Shown piece by piece: positions 55,790-64,000 of a DNA stretch of 64,000 nt. This stretch comes from Symbiodinium natans (lineage: Eukaryota > Sar > Dinophyceae > Suessiales > Symbiodiniaceae): positions 700,001 through 764,000 of the forward strand of contig CAJNDS010002712.1 in the NCBI GenBank assembly GCA_905221605.1, read 5' to 3'. The stretch's first letter is position 1; every line of letters starts with the position of its first letter. The notes beneath the pieces are model-generated. The model searched no databases. It had not been told where the DNA came from and saw only the letters and a list, made by a program, of their open reading frames with translations. Position numbers and translations under genes: made by a program.

Positions 55790-56077
55790 GAGACAGAAGG
55801 TGTAACAGCCTGCAAGCAATGCGCAAAACTCGCATCACGGCGGTGTGCATCCGAGGTGCGAGCCTTTGGGCTTGCAGCCAGGAAGCAGGCGGCCTTTGGT
55901 GGCAAAGATCACCTTAAGAACCCACAACCCATGCCTTTGTTGGTAGGCTATTGCCATAAAGCCCCTTGTAGGATTCTTTAGGTAAAACCTACCAAAAGAA
56001 GTGGGTTTTCGGTTCTGAAGATATTGAGAAACGCTGCGAAGGTTAGAGGCAAGTCTATGAAGCCCCTTCTTGCTTGA
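55790..56077 (+). CDS. Two-exon fragment split by an inverted-repeat intron
   Basis: The first frame, ending at 55906, reads ACKQCAKLASRRCASEVRAF then GLAARKQAAFGGK. The second, 56021-56077, reads ILRNAAKVRGKSMKPLLA and stops at TGA. They join in phase 0 when 55907-56020 is removed, using a GA donor and an AG acceptor. The left border of the first exon is probably gtggag|ACA near 55793. Not recognised. Confidence 0.55.
55907..56020 (+). mobile_element. Inverted-repeat element acting as an intron (family 1)
   Basis: It begins gatcaccttaagaaccca and ends tgggttttcggttctgaag, imperfect inverted repeats sharing ccttaagaaccca with the intron at 45850. It starts GA and ends AG. 114 nt, no coding capacity. 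Confidence 0.65.
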
Positions 56078-56715
56078 AGATCCTTAGCTTTACCGAACCA
56101 GAGATAGAATGCCAAACAGGAGTGAGTCTTGAAGAAGCTGTATGTCGTGCTACAGAAACGGCCATCAGTCAATAGATGTTCGCTTCGAAACTTAAACTTG
56201 TGAAGTGCTGCCCGAGAGTCCTTGGGCTGTAAACTTGGCATTGTTTAGTTCTCCGCGGGAGGCTAGATGCGACACGCCCTCCCAGTGCACATGAGATGGC
56301 GAAGCCGTCAGGCCCTAAGCAGTGCGCAGACCGCAGCAATAATTTCAATGAGACGTACCCACATGGCACTTGTTCCTTTGTGATTGGAGGAGGCACATAT
56401 ACAATCTCGGAGTCACAAACGGCTCCGATAGTATATCTTAGGAAGGCAGGGAGCACCGGGTCTCCTGCAATATTCCAAAAATGTGTTAGTACGCATACTA
56501 ACATCATAATAGCAACATGAATACACAGTATAAGTAGTCATATTCATAGTAGTATTGGACGGGTCAAGAGACCAAAGCGACTCAGGATGCATCCCGATTG
56601 CTGGGGAGCTGCGGAGCAAGGCGCGGTTTCCATGCCAGGCTTCCGAAATTCCCTGACTGAAGATTGCGATTGAGGGTTTACGGATTATGGTTTAGGGTTC
56701 AGGGTTTCCCTCTCG
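56078..56715. other. Ambiguous ORFs on both strands
   Basis: A + ORF at 56296-56520 (CADRSNNFNETYPHGTCSFV) and an overlapping - ORF at 56169-56507 (CGYVSLKLLLRSAHCLGPDG) are both open. No splice evidence separates them. Confidence 0.3.
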
Positions 56716-57006
56716 GAATGCTGGAAAAGTCAAAAGATGAAGTTACTAGGACACATACTCAGGGCTGACAGGTACGACCCACTAAGACAAGTTTTATTCG
56801 AATTTGGAACCACTTCACCGCGGATACATCACTACAGAAGAATAGGCAGAGCATAGGTAAACACACCGTCAGATCTCGATCTAACCCTCCTACAAAATTA
56901 AAACAATGCAAAAAAACCGTCAAGTCCCATTCTAAGTAGACATGATGAACAAAACAGCCAAGCAATCGCCAAAAAGCACGCTATGAAGAACATCATCGCA
57001 CAGAAG
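56716..57006 (+). pseudogene. Decayed non-LTR retrotransposon reverse-transcriptase C-terminus
   Basis: The frame reads KMKLLGHILRADRYDPLRQV, then an Arg-rich stretch (IHHYRRIGRA) that meets TAG, and another stop follows at about 56908. After it, residues such as RHDEQNSQAIAKKHAMKNII continue in the same frame. The 'LLGHILR..D.DPLRQV.FE...R.GR' pattern is typical of the region after the reverse-transcriptase palm in LINE-type elements. The catalytic YxDD region is absent, so only a broken 3' remnant is left. Confidence 0.7.
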
Positions 57007-57511
57007 ATTGGACAATTACGTCCAAATCAGCCTACGGGCTTACAAAGCAATTACAAAGTAGTTCACTGGTTTGCCACGAGTCTCTGTTTACATGTCTCTT
57101 GTACAGGTACAACCCCTGCAGTTTCTATGTTCGAGTTTGTTTCGCCCGTACCGCGCTCCTTTTCTTCGGATCTGGCGCTGAGTGAGTGAGTGAGTGAGTT
57201 CAGGGTTTCCCTGCTTTCAGGTGTTGCCGGCAGCCTCCTCAGTCTGTGCTTAAGAAGGTTTTTAGGATTTAGGTAGGGTGCCAGTCTGGGTTCAAGAAGG
57301 GTTTAGGGTGCAGAAGGAGAGCGGCGACTGGCGTTTAACACGAGCGTTCACGATAAATCCGTGAGCCATTCTTGGCCGTGCCGCACAACTCAACCTTCTA
57401 CTTTTTGAGATTCAGCCGCAATCCGGGGGCTGCCGTTGAGAATCTGAGCACTAGCTCTACCATCCTAAACCCTAAACCCTAAACCCTAAACCCTGACGAG
57501 GCTGCCTTCAG
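57007..57511. other. No gene; telomere-like words
   Basis: A gagt tract at 57180-57198 and a CCCTAAA array of about four to five copies at 57464-57495. Nothing else. Confidence 0.5.
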
Positions 57512-57631
57512 CTCCTCTCGGATCATCTCACTGCAGCCCTCACGGAGCATGCTGCCGCATTGCAGTCTCAGCTGCAGGTCTTGCTCCCCCGGTTGCAGTT
57601 CAGCGGCTCTTTCGCCCAAGTCCGGCTTTGA
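57512..57631 (+). CDS. Candidate helical exon
   Basis: After acceptor gctgccttcag the frame reads LLSDHLTAALTEHAAALQSQ and LQVLLPRLQFSGSF, ending at TGA. Heptad-like Leu/Ala spacing suggests a helix or coiled coil. A second frame is open in parallel. Confidence 0.4.
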   Translation, partial: LLSDHLTAALTEHAAALQSQLQVLLPRLQFSGSFAQVRL

Positions 57632-57822
57632 AGTATTCTTTTGTTACCGGGCCCAGCATGACCCCACACAACCTATTCCGAACCACTAGAATGGATTTCC
57701 GGCTCGGGTCTCGATGCTCCCATCTAGACCTTTGCTGCAAATACCTAGCTAACTGCAGTTGTTTCTTCTCTGGCTCTGTGCATAAGGGTGGGTCACTACA
57801 AATCTGACGGTCTCTGTTCCAG

Positions 57823-59426
57823 ATTCCCGACCATTGCCTTTGCATCCCAGAGCGCTGGGGCTCTTAGGCTGGTCCAGCAGGAGGAGTTGTCGCAGGAGGC
57901 CGCTGCGTCCGTTGCGGCTGGGCCAGGTTAATCCACACAATTCGTCCTTATCATGGAGGGGGTGGTGTGGTAGACCTGCTGCAAGGTTGGGAGCGGGGGG
58001 TGGAGAAGGGGTCGATAGACCGAGGAGCAACTCTTCCGCGATGCGACCAGCCTCTCGGACACCACCGGCCTCCCGTCTCCAACAGTTTGTGACGCCCTGC
58101 CAAGCACGTTTCCCGATTGACACCATAATCGTGACCCCTTGAGATCTGATAACATTTTCTGAACTGAGCAGTAAAGACCGATGAGATCCCCCAATCGCCC
58201 TGTAAACGAGGTGACATGTCCTTTGGGCTGCCCGGAGCCGTGCCCGATACCTCGGACAGGTTGGAGCAAAGGGGGAAGCCTGGGGGTTCAGTCTATGGTG
58301 AAAATGGGATTCTTGCGCACCACGCCGTCCGGCCCAGATTTTGACATGTGCTGGTCATGCTGGCCGACGTTCAGTTTTTTTTGTTTTCCGCCACCTTCGC
58401 TAATGCGCAGGGATGGGGTGCCAGGCATTGCCAGGGTTTGTTGTACCCCCCCCCCCCCCCGAAAAGCATGGTGATCCATATACTCCCCGCGATTTTCCCC
58501 CGAAGGCCTGCATCTTGGGCCCAACTGTAGGAGAACTAAAGCGCCATTCACGAAGAGGATGCTTCCGTAGAGGATTCCTCAGATTGCGCGCCGGTAGGCT
58601 CCGACCTGCAGAGCTACTGGTCCTCCCACCACCTGCCCATGACGAATTCAAGGCCGGGACTTGCCAACCGCACACACACACACACATGCTCAGGGCCAGG
58701 TTAGTTACATGGCATGTCTTGGGGAGATGTTGACTTTTGTGTGTGTGTGTTTTTCGGAAGAAGGTCTTGAGGATCAAGTGTTGTGTTTTTTCTTCCAGAA
58801 GGCTGGTTTGAGCATGGTTTGACGCCATGCCGCTTAGGCTTCGACGTTTGTCCGACCGTATCGCCACCGTTTTTTTGCAAAAGGCATTGCTCCTTGAAAA
58901 AGAGATCATTCACATCCATGGTTGTGATATGTTGTGATGCTGGCCCACTTCATTTGCAGGTGACCCTGGCCAACGAGGAAATCGCTTCCTACAGCTTTGA
59001 AGCAGAAGGGACTCTCGGCATCATAGGCAGCGGCTGGCACGGGGCCCATGACTGAAGCCACGCTGCTGCTGCTGCTCGCCTCCTGCATCACCTTCCGCTT
59101 GAAAGCCTTTCCCAACATGAGAGCGTGGGATGGCAGGATGTTCCAGATATTCCGTGCATCGAGACTTCTGCAGGGTGAAAGGCTTCCTTTTTTGCGTTGA
59201 GGGTTTGAGGACATCTGGAAGTTTCGTCCTTGAGCCTTGCCAGACATGCCAGTGCGAGTCGTGGAACTATGGTGAACTCCTGAGCATTCCTGAGCCAAAC
59301 CCTGACATTGGCTGCAGTTGGTCCGAGGAGCAAGATGCTAGAAGCCATCCCCAGGGTGGTGCAGCGGCTCGGTTGGCTGATGGCCAAAGCTTGAAGTTTG
59401 CAATGTTAATGGTTGGAAGTTTTTAG
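57823..59426 (+). CDS. Unrecognised multi-exon gene
   Basis: Exons 57823-57926 (after ctgttccag; LRLVQQEELSQEAAASVAAG, donor CAG|GTTAAT), 58211-58307 (DMSFGLPGAVPDTSDRLEQR; GA donor), 58542-58699 (IHEEDASVEDSSDCAPVGSD; donor CAG|GTTAGT, includes a CA tract), 58799-58845 (GWFEHGLTPCRLGFD), 58963-~59056 (LANEEIASYSFEAEGTLGII) and 59202-59426 (PCQTCQCESWNYGELLSIPE ... TAG). The first four junctions keep phase; the last is not settled. An extra coding-like frame at about 58021-58100 (EQLFRDATSLSDTT) does not fit the chain. Acidic middle, Cys pairs near the end. Function unknown. Confidence 0.6.
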
Positions 59427-59438
59427 AGACGGGTGGGA

Positions 59439-59759
59439 GGGGGGGGGGATGCTGCGTCCCCAATGCTGGAGGTGCTTCAGTCTCCTTGCCTTTACATACA
59501 TAACACGACCATCAAGGGCTGCCATTACATTGGCACCAGAATCGTACAGGCCAGCCAAAAAAGCACCCGAGAATGGCCCCATGGTGGCCCCATAGTGGCT
59601 TCCTTGAACAAGGTCATCTCTGCAGGCGCAGGAGAAGTGGCACCAAGACTGCCTTCGGCGCCTCAGCAGAGGATTTTGCTGTTTTGCTCTGAACCAGGTT
59701 GGCTTGAGGTCAAAGAATTCTGCTCTAACTCCGCAGCCCACCCTTCTGTTCCGTGTTAA
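59439..59759 (+). CDS. Possible coding segment, low confidence
   Basis: The frame reads MLEVLQSPCLYIHNTTIKGC and later LLFCSEPGWLEVKEFCSNSA, ending at TAA. The minus strand is open across it with equally good composition (FSGAFLAGLYDSGANVMAAL). Confidence 0.3.
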   Translation, partial: GGGDAASPMLEVLQSPCLYIHNTTIKGCHYIGTRIVQASQKSTREWPHGGPIVASLNKVISAGAGEVAPRLPSAPQQRILLFCSEPGWLEVKEFCSNSAAHPSVPC

Positions 59760-60042
59760 AAGCACACTGTTGGATCTGTGGTGATCAAGTCAGAAGGTTG
59801 ATGTCGCATGATGAGCCCGGGCTCCAGCCGTCACGTCATAAAAATAACCTCAGGTGCTGGGCTGCTCGCCAGGAAGGCCTCAGAAAGCAGGCGGGATACG
59901 GATCAGGTTGGGCGTGACTTCCACAATCTTCTTCTGGCTGTCCGGCAGTATGAAGTTTCAACCGATGCTACAAACAAAATCCCTAAGCCCCCAATGGCCC
60001 GAGTTCTGCGTGGCTCCTGTGTTTTTGTTTTCCTGTACACAG

Positions 60043-60907
60043 GTCCTGGAGCGACTGCAAAAGCGCCTGCAGAAGCCTGCAGCCACAGGAGGACTTCTGA
60101 CACCACACCTGGAGAAACATGCTCGCCCAGATTATGATCTGAAATACTTGGGTGCACAAATTCTGGGCTTCAGTTTCTTGTGTGTGGGAGTTCGGAATTT
60201 GGGTTGGAAAAGAACATAAAAGAACCCAACCGCGAAGCCATGCCACGCGAGGACGTCCTGGCGGAAAGCGACCAGAAGGCCAGCTTCGGATGTAGGATCG
60301 GATCTCTTGCAATCTTTACCTATCTTTACCTGCAGCCTGCAGCTTTCTGATCCAATGAAATTCTGCTTCCCTGCTTCCCTTTCACTTGCAACACTGACTC
60401 TTCTGGAAGGCATTCTTCTCCTGCCCTCTCTCTCTCTCTCTCTCCCTGCCCAGGCCTGCGCCACATTGTTTCTTCAGACTCGCTGGATTCTCCGGAAGAG
60501 CTGACAGAGGAGCAACAGAAGAATGTAGAAAAGCATGTCAGGCTGGCTGTGCCCCGGTGGGCCCCCTACATACTTCTGCGATTCTGATATGCGAGGGCCA
60601 CTTGCGAGGGCCCATGCCTTCAATTCTACAGCACTTCACTGCCCTAAATCAGGAAGTATTGACAGGTCTCCTCGTAAATTTCTGCAACAGGCAACAGGAC
60701 ACGGGAATTGGAGAACCTCCCATACGGCTTCTGGGCTTGCAGGAGCCGCTGCCCACACCCACCCCGCATGAGGTGCGTCCATGGCACAATGACACCTTGC
60801 TGATTTTTGCCGTCGTTGCGAGTTTGGGATCTGTAGTTAACCTGACTTTCCGACGCTCACTCGCACGTTGCATACAAGCCAGATGTCCGACAGTCTTCGA
60901 GGCATAG
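60043..60907 (+). CDS. Unrecognised protein, three exons in phase, ~159 residues visible
   Basis: Exon 60043-60151 follows a strong acceptor (ttttcctgtacacag) and reads VLERLQKRLQKPAATGGLLT, ending TTGG|GTGCAC. Exon 60454-60548 follows a CT tract and ccctgcccag, reads SSDSLDSPEELTEEQQKNVE, and ends GCT|GTGCCC. Exon 60632-60907 follows attctacag, reads HFTALNQEVLTGLLVNFCNR, then a hydrophobic span (LLIFAVVASLGSVVNLTF), ending TVFEA-TAG. All junctions keep phase. It is probably a membrane-anchored protein, helical at the N-terminal side. A donor GAG|GTGCGT inside the last exon could alter the end. An upstream frame (59808-60040; LLARKASESRRDTDQVGRDF) may be another exon. Confidence 0.65.
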
Positions 60908-61069
60908 CACTGATCAGTTTTTCGGGGGGCGTTTAAAGCGTGATGAGGAAGGACCACTTCAAGGCCAATTGGCTCGCCTTACTGGGGTCAGGCGCAGAGG
61001 CAAAGGCAAAGTAGTGGCAAAGTTGAGTTGGGAAGCTGAATAGGGCTTGTATCAGGCTGCTCCTCTCGG

Positions 61070-61115
61070 TCTCCTTCCCTCCCTCCCTCCCTCCCCTCCC
61101 GCTCCCTCCCTCCCT

Positions 61116-61146
<31 letters not shown>

Positions 61147-61158
61147 GCTCGCTCTCGC
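61070..61158. repeat. CT / CCCT / CGCT tract
   Basis: Pyrimidine-rich simple sequence that precedes the next candidate exon and could serve as its polypyrimidine tract. Confidence 0.9.
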
Positions 61159-61170
61159 TCGCTCGCACAC

Positions 61171-61288
61171 TCATGATATCCACCTACACTTCGCCTTTGA
61201 GCGCTGAACAAGTTTCAAATATGTTTGTCGATGATCCCGAGGATTGGCCCTCACCGATGGCAGCTGCTCGGCCAAAAATCCGAGATCT
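61171..61288 (+). CDS. Candidate first exon
   Basis: From ATG 61171 the frame reads MISTYTSPLSAEQVSNMFVD and DPEDWPSPMAAARPKIRD before a possible donor. The frame stays open to 61412. Composition is protein-like; family unknown. Confidence 0.4.
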
Positions 61289-61701
61289 GGGTTGCGTGTG
61301 GCGTCGCCTACGCGGGAAGCGGAAGCATAACTCTCACAACGAAACACGGGCTACAGTTATACAGCACATAGTAATTCCTGCAATACATTTACATATGTAT
61401 ATATATATGTGATTGGCAGAGAGGAGGGAGAACTTCTTGTGAGGCATGCTTGATTTATGTCGGAGTCTGCGCGTTATTGAGTTGCTTTAATCATTATTGC
61501 TGGGGTAGCCCAAACCCCTAAACCGCACTCCGATCCAGGAGACGCCCCAGGCAACTCCTGATCATTCCAGCGTTGCCATACGACGAGAGGATCAACGTTG
61601 CAGCGTATCTTTTCAGAAGCCTCTGGATGGTTTTAGAGGTAGCTGATAGGGATGCAAAGGTCAAAGTTTTGGGAAGTTCACAAGTCTTGGGAGGTATAGT
61701 T

Positions 61702-61878
61702 CATCAATAGCTTGCGCGTTGTTGAATCCGCAAGTTGACCCTTGATTGTAGCCACACATTTTGGGGGTCGCAGGGGTATTGCTAGCCTAGTCCATCAATA
61801 GCTTGCGCGTTGTTGATCCGCAAGTTGACCCTTGATTGTGTGGCTACATTTTGGGGGTCGCGGGGGTATTGCTAGCCT
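61702..61878 (+). repeat. Tandem duplication, 91-bp period
   Basis: Two copies (61702-61788 and 61793-61878), each starting catcaatagcttgcgcg and ending gctagcct, with a few differences such as gtagccacac versus gtgtggctac. Confidence 0.9.
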
Positions 61879-61888
61879 CCATCGCGTG

Positions 61889-61990
61889 AGAATGTCAGAA
61901 GGACTGGTTCTCACAGGCATGTATTTGGAGCAGCCACAAGCCAGAGCTTGCATTGTCGCCGCCACATACGCACGGCTACCCCAAAACCTA
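61889..61990 (+). CDS. Candidate exon
   Basis: The frame reads MSEGLVLTGMYLEQPQARAC and IVAATYARLPQ. It follows the tandem duplication and ends in telomere-like cctaaacccc. Minus strand also open. Confidence 0.3.
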
Positions 61991-62333
61991 AACCCCACCC
62001 CTATACCTGAGACTCTCTTTACCTATACCGTTTAATGGTACCTACTAATTAAGCGGTACTTACTACTTAAACTTTAGGTAAACGGAGTCCTTTAGGTAAA
62101 CAGAGTCCCAGGTAATCCCAAATTTCAAGATTTGTACATGGCAAGGCCCGGGGGTTGTTACCAATCGTGCAACCTGCAATACTGCACCGTGTGCACAGGG
62201 AGAGCCGACTACAGAGTTCATGTTTTAGGGTTTTAGGGGTTTAGGCTTTCTAGGGTTTACGTTTTACGGTTTAGGGTCCGAAAGGGTTTAAGGGCTGTAA
62301 GAGGACTTTTCTGAGGGGTGCTAAGCCAATCTG

Positions 62334-62430
62334 ATGCACCAGGAGCTCACGCGACAGGGAAGCTTCTTCGAGGCTGAGACTTCGGGTTGCCATTGTCAAA
62401 CCGAGTCTTACAGGGTTGTTCCGGTGATCT
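62334..62430 (+). CDS. Candidate exon
   Basis: The frame reads MHQELTRQGSFFEAETSGCH and CQTESYR, with a possible break near TACAG|GGTTG. Telomere-like words fill 62221-62300 just upstream. Confidence 0.3.
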
Positions 62431-62547
62431 GGGCTTACCCCGTTAGAGCAAGCACACGGTTCAGGGTGTATTCGGTACAGGTTGGCGGGGCCCTTCGTTG
62501 GGAACCTTTTTGGAGCTGGGCTCCTTGCGTGATATCTTGATGAGTCC

Positions 62548-62838
62548 TTGCGAAGGCCATTGCAGGAGATCTGGCTAGCGCTTTCCGACCTCGCATGGAC
62601 AAGATGTCAACCCAAACCTCTGAGTCAATATGACCAACGACACAACCCACGTCTTTTGACGACCGGCTCCCGAAGCCCCACCCTAATAGCTCATAGATGC
62701 GACGTCGAGGTCCCTCCAACCCTGGATGAGTCGCAGCGGTGGTTCCCAGCCACTCAGAAGAACATGGGAAGGGTGTTGGGAGCGTCAGCTGAGAAGGGGA
62801 GGGTTGCAGGACTTTCCTTTCGACTCTTGCAGCTATAG
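62548..62838 (+). CDS. Coding segment, unrecognised
   Basis: The frame reads RCDVEVPPTLDESQRWFPAT and KNMGRVLGASAEKGRVAG to a TAG at 62836-62838. A second frame from acceptor ccattgcag (62563) reads LASAFRPRMDKMSTQTSESI. Probably parts of two exons of the gene ending at 63142. Confidence 0.4.
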   Translation: MRRPLQEIWLALSDLAWTRCQPKPLSQYDQRHNPRLLTTGSRSPTLIAHRCDVEVPPTLDESQRWFPATQKNMGRVLGASAEKGRVAGLSFRLLQL

Positions 62839-62896
62839 AAAGAAGCTGTTTCGAGTCTGCTGACTGGGGGGCATTTCCTGAGTGCTAGTTTTACAG

Positions 62897-63142
62897 ATGT
62901 GGGAACCCGATAGCCATCGAAGCAGCGAACGGTCTTTATCCTTGGGGTACTTGGGCTCTCGAGGGGAGGTCAAGAGATATTTCTGCACTCAAGACCTTCC
63001 TACTTCTCGACTCATCGAAGGAGGGTCGGTTCCGCATGCCTGATACTCGATGTGTGATGTGGAAGTCCAGTAGAGGGTCTTCTAGTGACGCGCAAGCTCG
63101 TGCAGGCTTGTTGTTTGTCGTCGCGGAGGATCCGGACGAATA
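62897..63142 (+). CDS. Terminal exon, unrecognised, 81 residues
   Basis: After acceptor agttttacag the frame reads CGNPIAIEAANGLYPWGTWA, LEGRSRDISALKTFLLLDSS and ends GLLFVVAEDPDE-TAG. No ATG is near its left edge, so it is missed by start-based searches. A second frame beginning at the same acceptor (ATG TGG GAA) is also open for about 48 codons, but the one given is longer and better composed. It starts with one base of a split codon. Confidence 0.55.
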
Positions 63143-63604
63143 GCCCGCTTGCCTCCCCCTTTTTTTTGAGGAATTAAAACAAAATCTGCAAAATCCTCTC
63201 AGTACCTCGTTGTTTTGTGTACTTTCGACGCACGTGATGCTCGCAGGACAACCTAAGTGAACCCTCTGAATGGTACGTTTGTACCGCCTGTACCATGGTG
63301 TTCAAGCCACGACCTCTCCAATGAGGCCACTGTTGTGTGGACACGGCGGTGCATCTTGGCAAGCAGTGGACTGACCATTGACATGCGTGATGGAAGAATA
63401 GGCTTTGCACCCTAGGAACCCATTTGCTGTAAATAGCATACGTACGAAAACTACATACATGTGCTCACGCCTCGTCTCTGAGCCTTGCTGTCTGGCTCTC
63501 TGGTTGTGTATCTATCTCCCTGTAAATCTCGCATTCGTTCGTTCTCTCTCCCACTCTCTTTCTCTCAGTCTCCGTATCCCTCTCCCTCTCCCTCCCCGAC
63601 TCTC

Positions 63605-63917
63605 CCAAGTCATGCCTAGTCAAGTCAGCCTTCAATGTCTTGGGGGCCCAGCGGCGGTTGATCCTTGGCATATGCGCATGTGCATGAACAAAGCAACTTT
63701 ATACAATCGTGGCGAGGAAAGGGTCGAACATGTCTCTCCCCATCACCCAATGTGGAGATGCCTGACCAACATGGTGCGTCAATTGAATCTCAAGTCCTGC
63801 TCAGCGTGCAATTTGGAACTCCAAAAAAGCGCAGGCTTCCTGCTGCTGGAAGACTCCAACCGGTACATAATAGGACCGCCCTCGGCAGCACCATCATCTT
63901 GCCATCTATTGACTTGA
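63605..63917 (+). CDS. Exon of an unrecognised protein
   Basis: After a CT-rich tract and acceptor ctctcccaag the frame reads VSLQCLGGPAAVDPWHMRMC, LYNRGEERVEHVSPHHPMWR, then CLTNMVRQLNLKSCSACNLE, ending at TGA 63915-63917. A CxxC pair (CSAC) and several Cys/His suggest possible metal binding, without a named motif. The left open part (63405-63600) is simple-sequence translation. Confidence 0.5.
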
Positions 63918-64000
63918 TGAGCTCACGCCATGTGGACCTTGTGAAGTTGTACTTGCTTGGGGACTGGCCAAGTCGAAACCCACAGCCGTGCAGAGATTGG

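Noticed and set aside
58906-59298. 130-codon minus ORF with Ser-rich stretch
   Set aside because: Antisense to the phase-linked + exon at 58963 and the exon at 59202.
62010-62105. Possible inverted-repeat element (actctctttacct / aggtaaacagagt)
   Set aside because: Arms match only roughly and the region has two tandem copies of the right arm; no flanking exons to test.
1-64000. Dinoflagellate spliced-leader sequence
   Set aside because: Looked for the conserved ttttggctcaag core by eye; not found. Mature leaders are added in trans, so absence says little.
1-64000. CRISPR arrays, bacterial operons, ribosome-binding sites
   Set aside because: No spaced direct repeats of the right size and no gene arrangement of bacterial type.

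Overview
The window looks like nuclear DNA of a dinoflagellate, probably a core lineage such as Suessiales or Prorocentrales. The reasons are indirect. Genes are cut into very short exons, the supportable coding is nearly all on the + strand, many inferred introns start with GC or GA instead of GT, acceptors favour AG|G, and plant-type telomere words (TTTAGGG/CCCTAAA) are scattered everywhere. No spliced-leader, rRNA, tRNA, CRISPR or bacterial signal was found. Genus is not decided.

Few genes have a long open frame. I rebuilt them by looking for acceptor-bounded frames that end in a donor or stop and checking that phase is kept across each junction. Models where every junction keeps phase: 1318-2533, 35696-38763, 43448-44609, 47737-48601, 55790-56077, 60043-60907, most of 9426-10354 and most of 57823-59426. 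Nearly all are unrecognised proteins. All exon borders are inferred by eye, not from transcripts.

Layout. 1-11.8 kb: several small + strand genes of unknown function. 11.9-21.2 kb and 27.8-31.9 kb: two paralogous genes for a predicted membrane protein (Gly/Tyr-rich N-terminus, glycine-rich hydrophobic stretch, Cys-bearing segment, Cys-rich membrane span, and in the first copy a Pro/Tyr/Gly-rich tail). The first carries kilobases of GT, GCGT and G-run simple sequence in its introns. 32-35.6 kb: loose exons. 35.7-38.8 kb: the best gene, a ~783-residue MYND + LOTUS/OST-HTH + ParB-like protein. 39-43 kb: gene-poor, with an interstitial telomere array. 43.4-52.2 kb: four or five small genes, with a CTA tract abutting a CCCTAAA array near 47 kb. 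53-64 kb: further small genes and a decayed reverse-transcriptase fragment.

The most interesting signal is a set of short terminal-inverted-repeat elements whose ends coincide with intron ends (9767-9860, 45850-45952, 55907-56020, and a composite at 40331-40496). In three of the four, removing the element joins two coding frames in phase; the fourth keeps the upstream exon's phase but is supported by a weaker exon. They look like introner elements, i.e. transposons that become introns. Perfect hairpins inside coding sequence (37354-37396, 51903-51935) may be related footprints.
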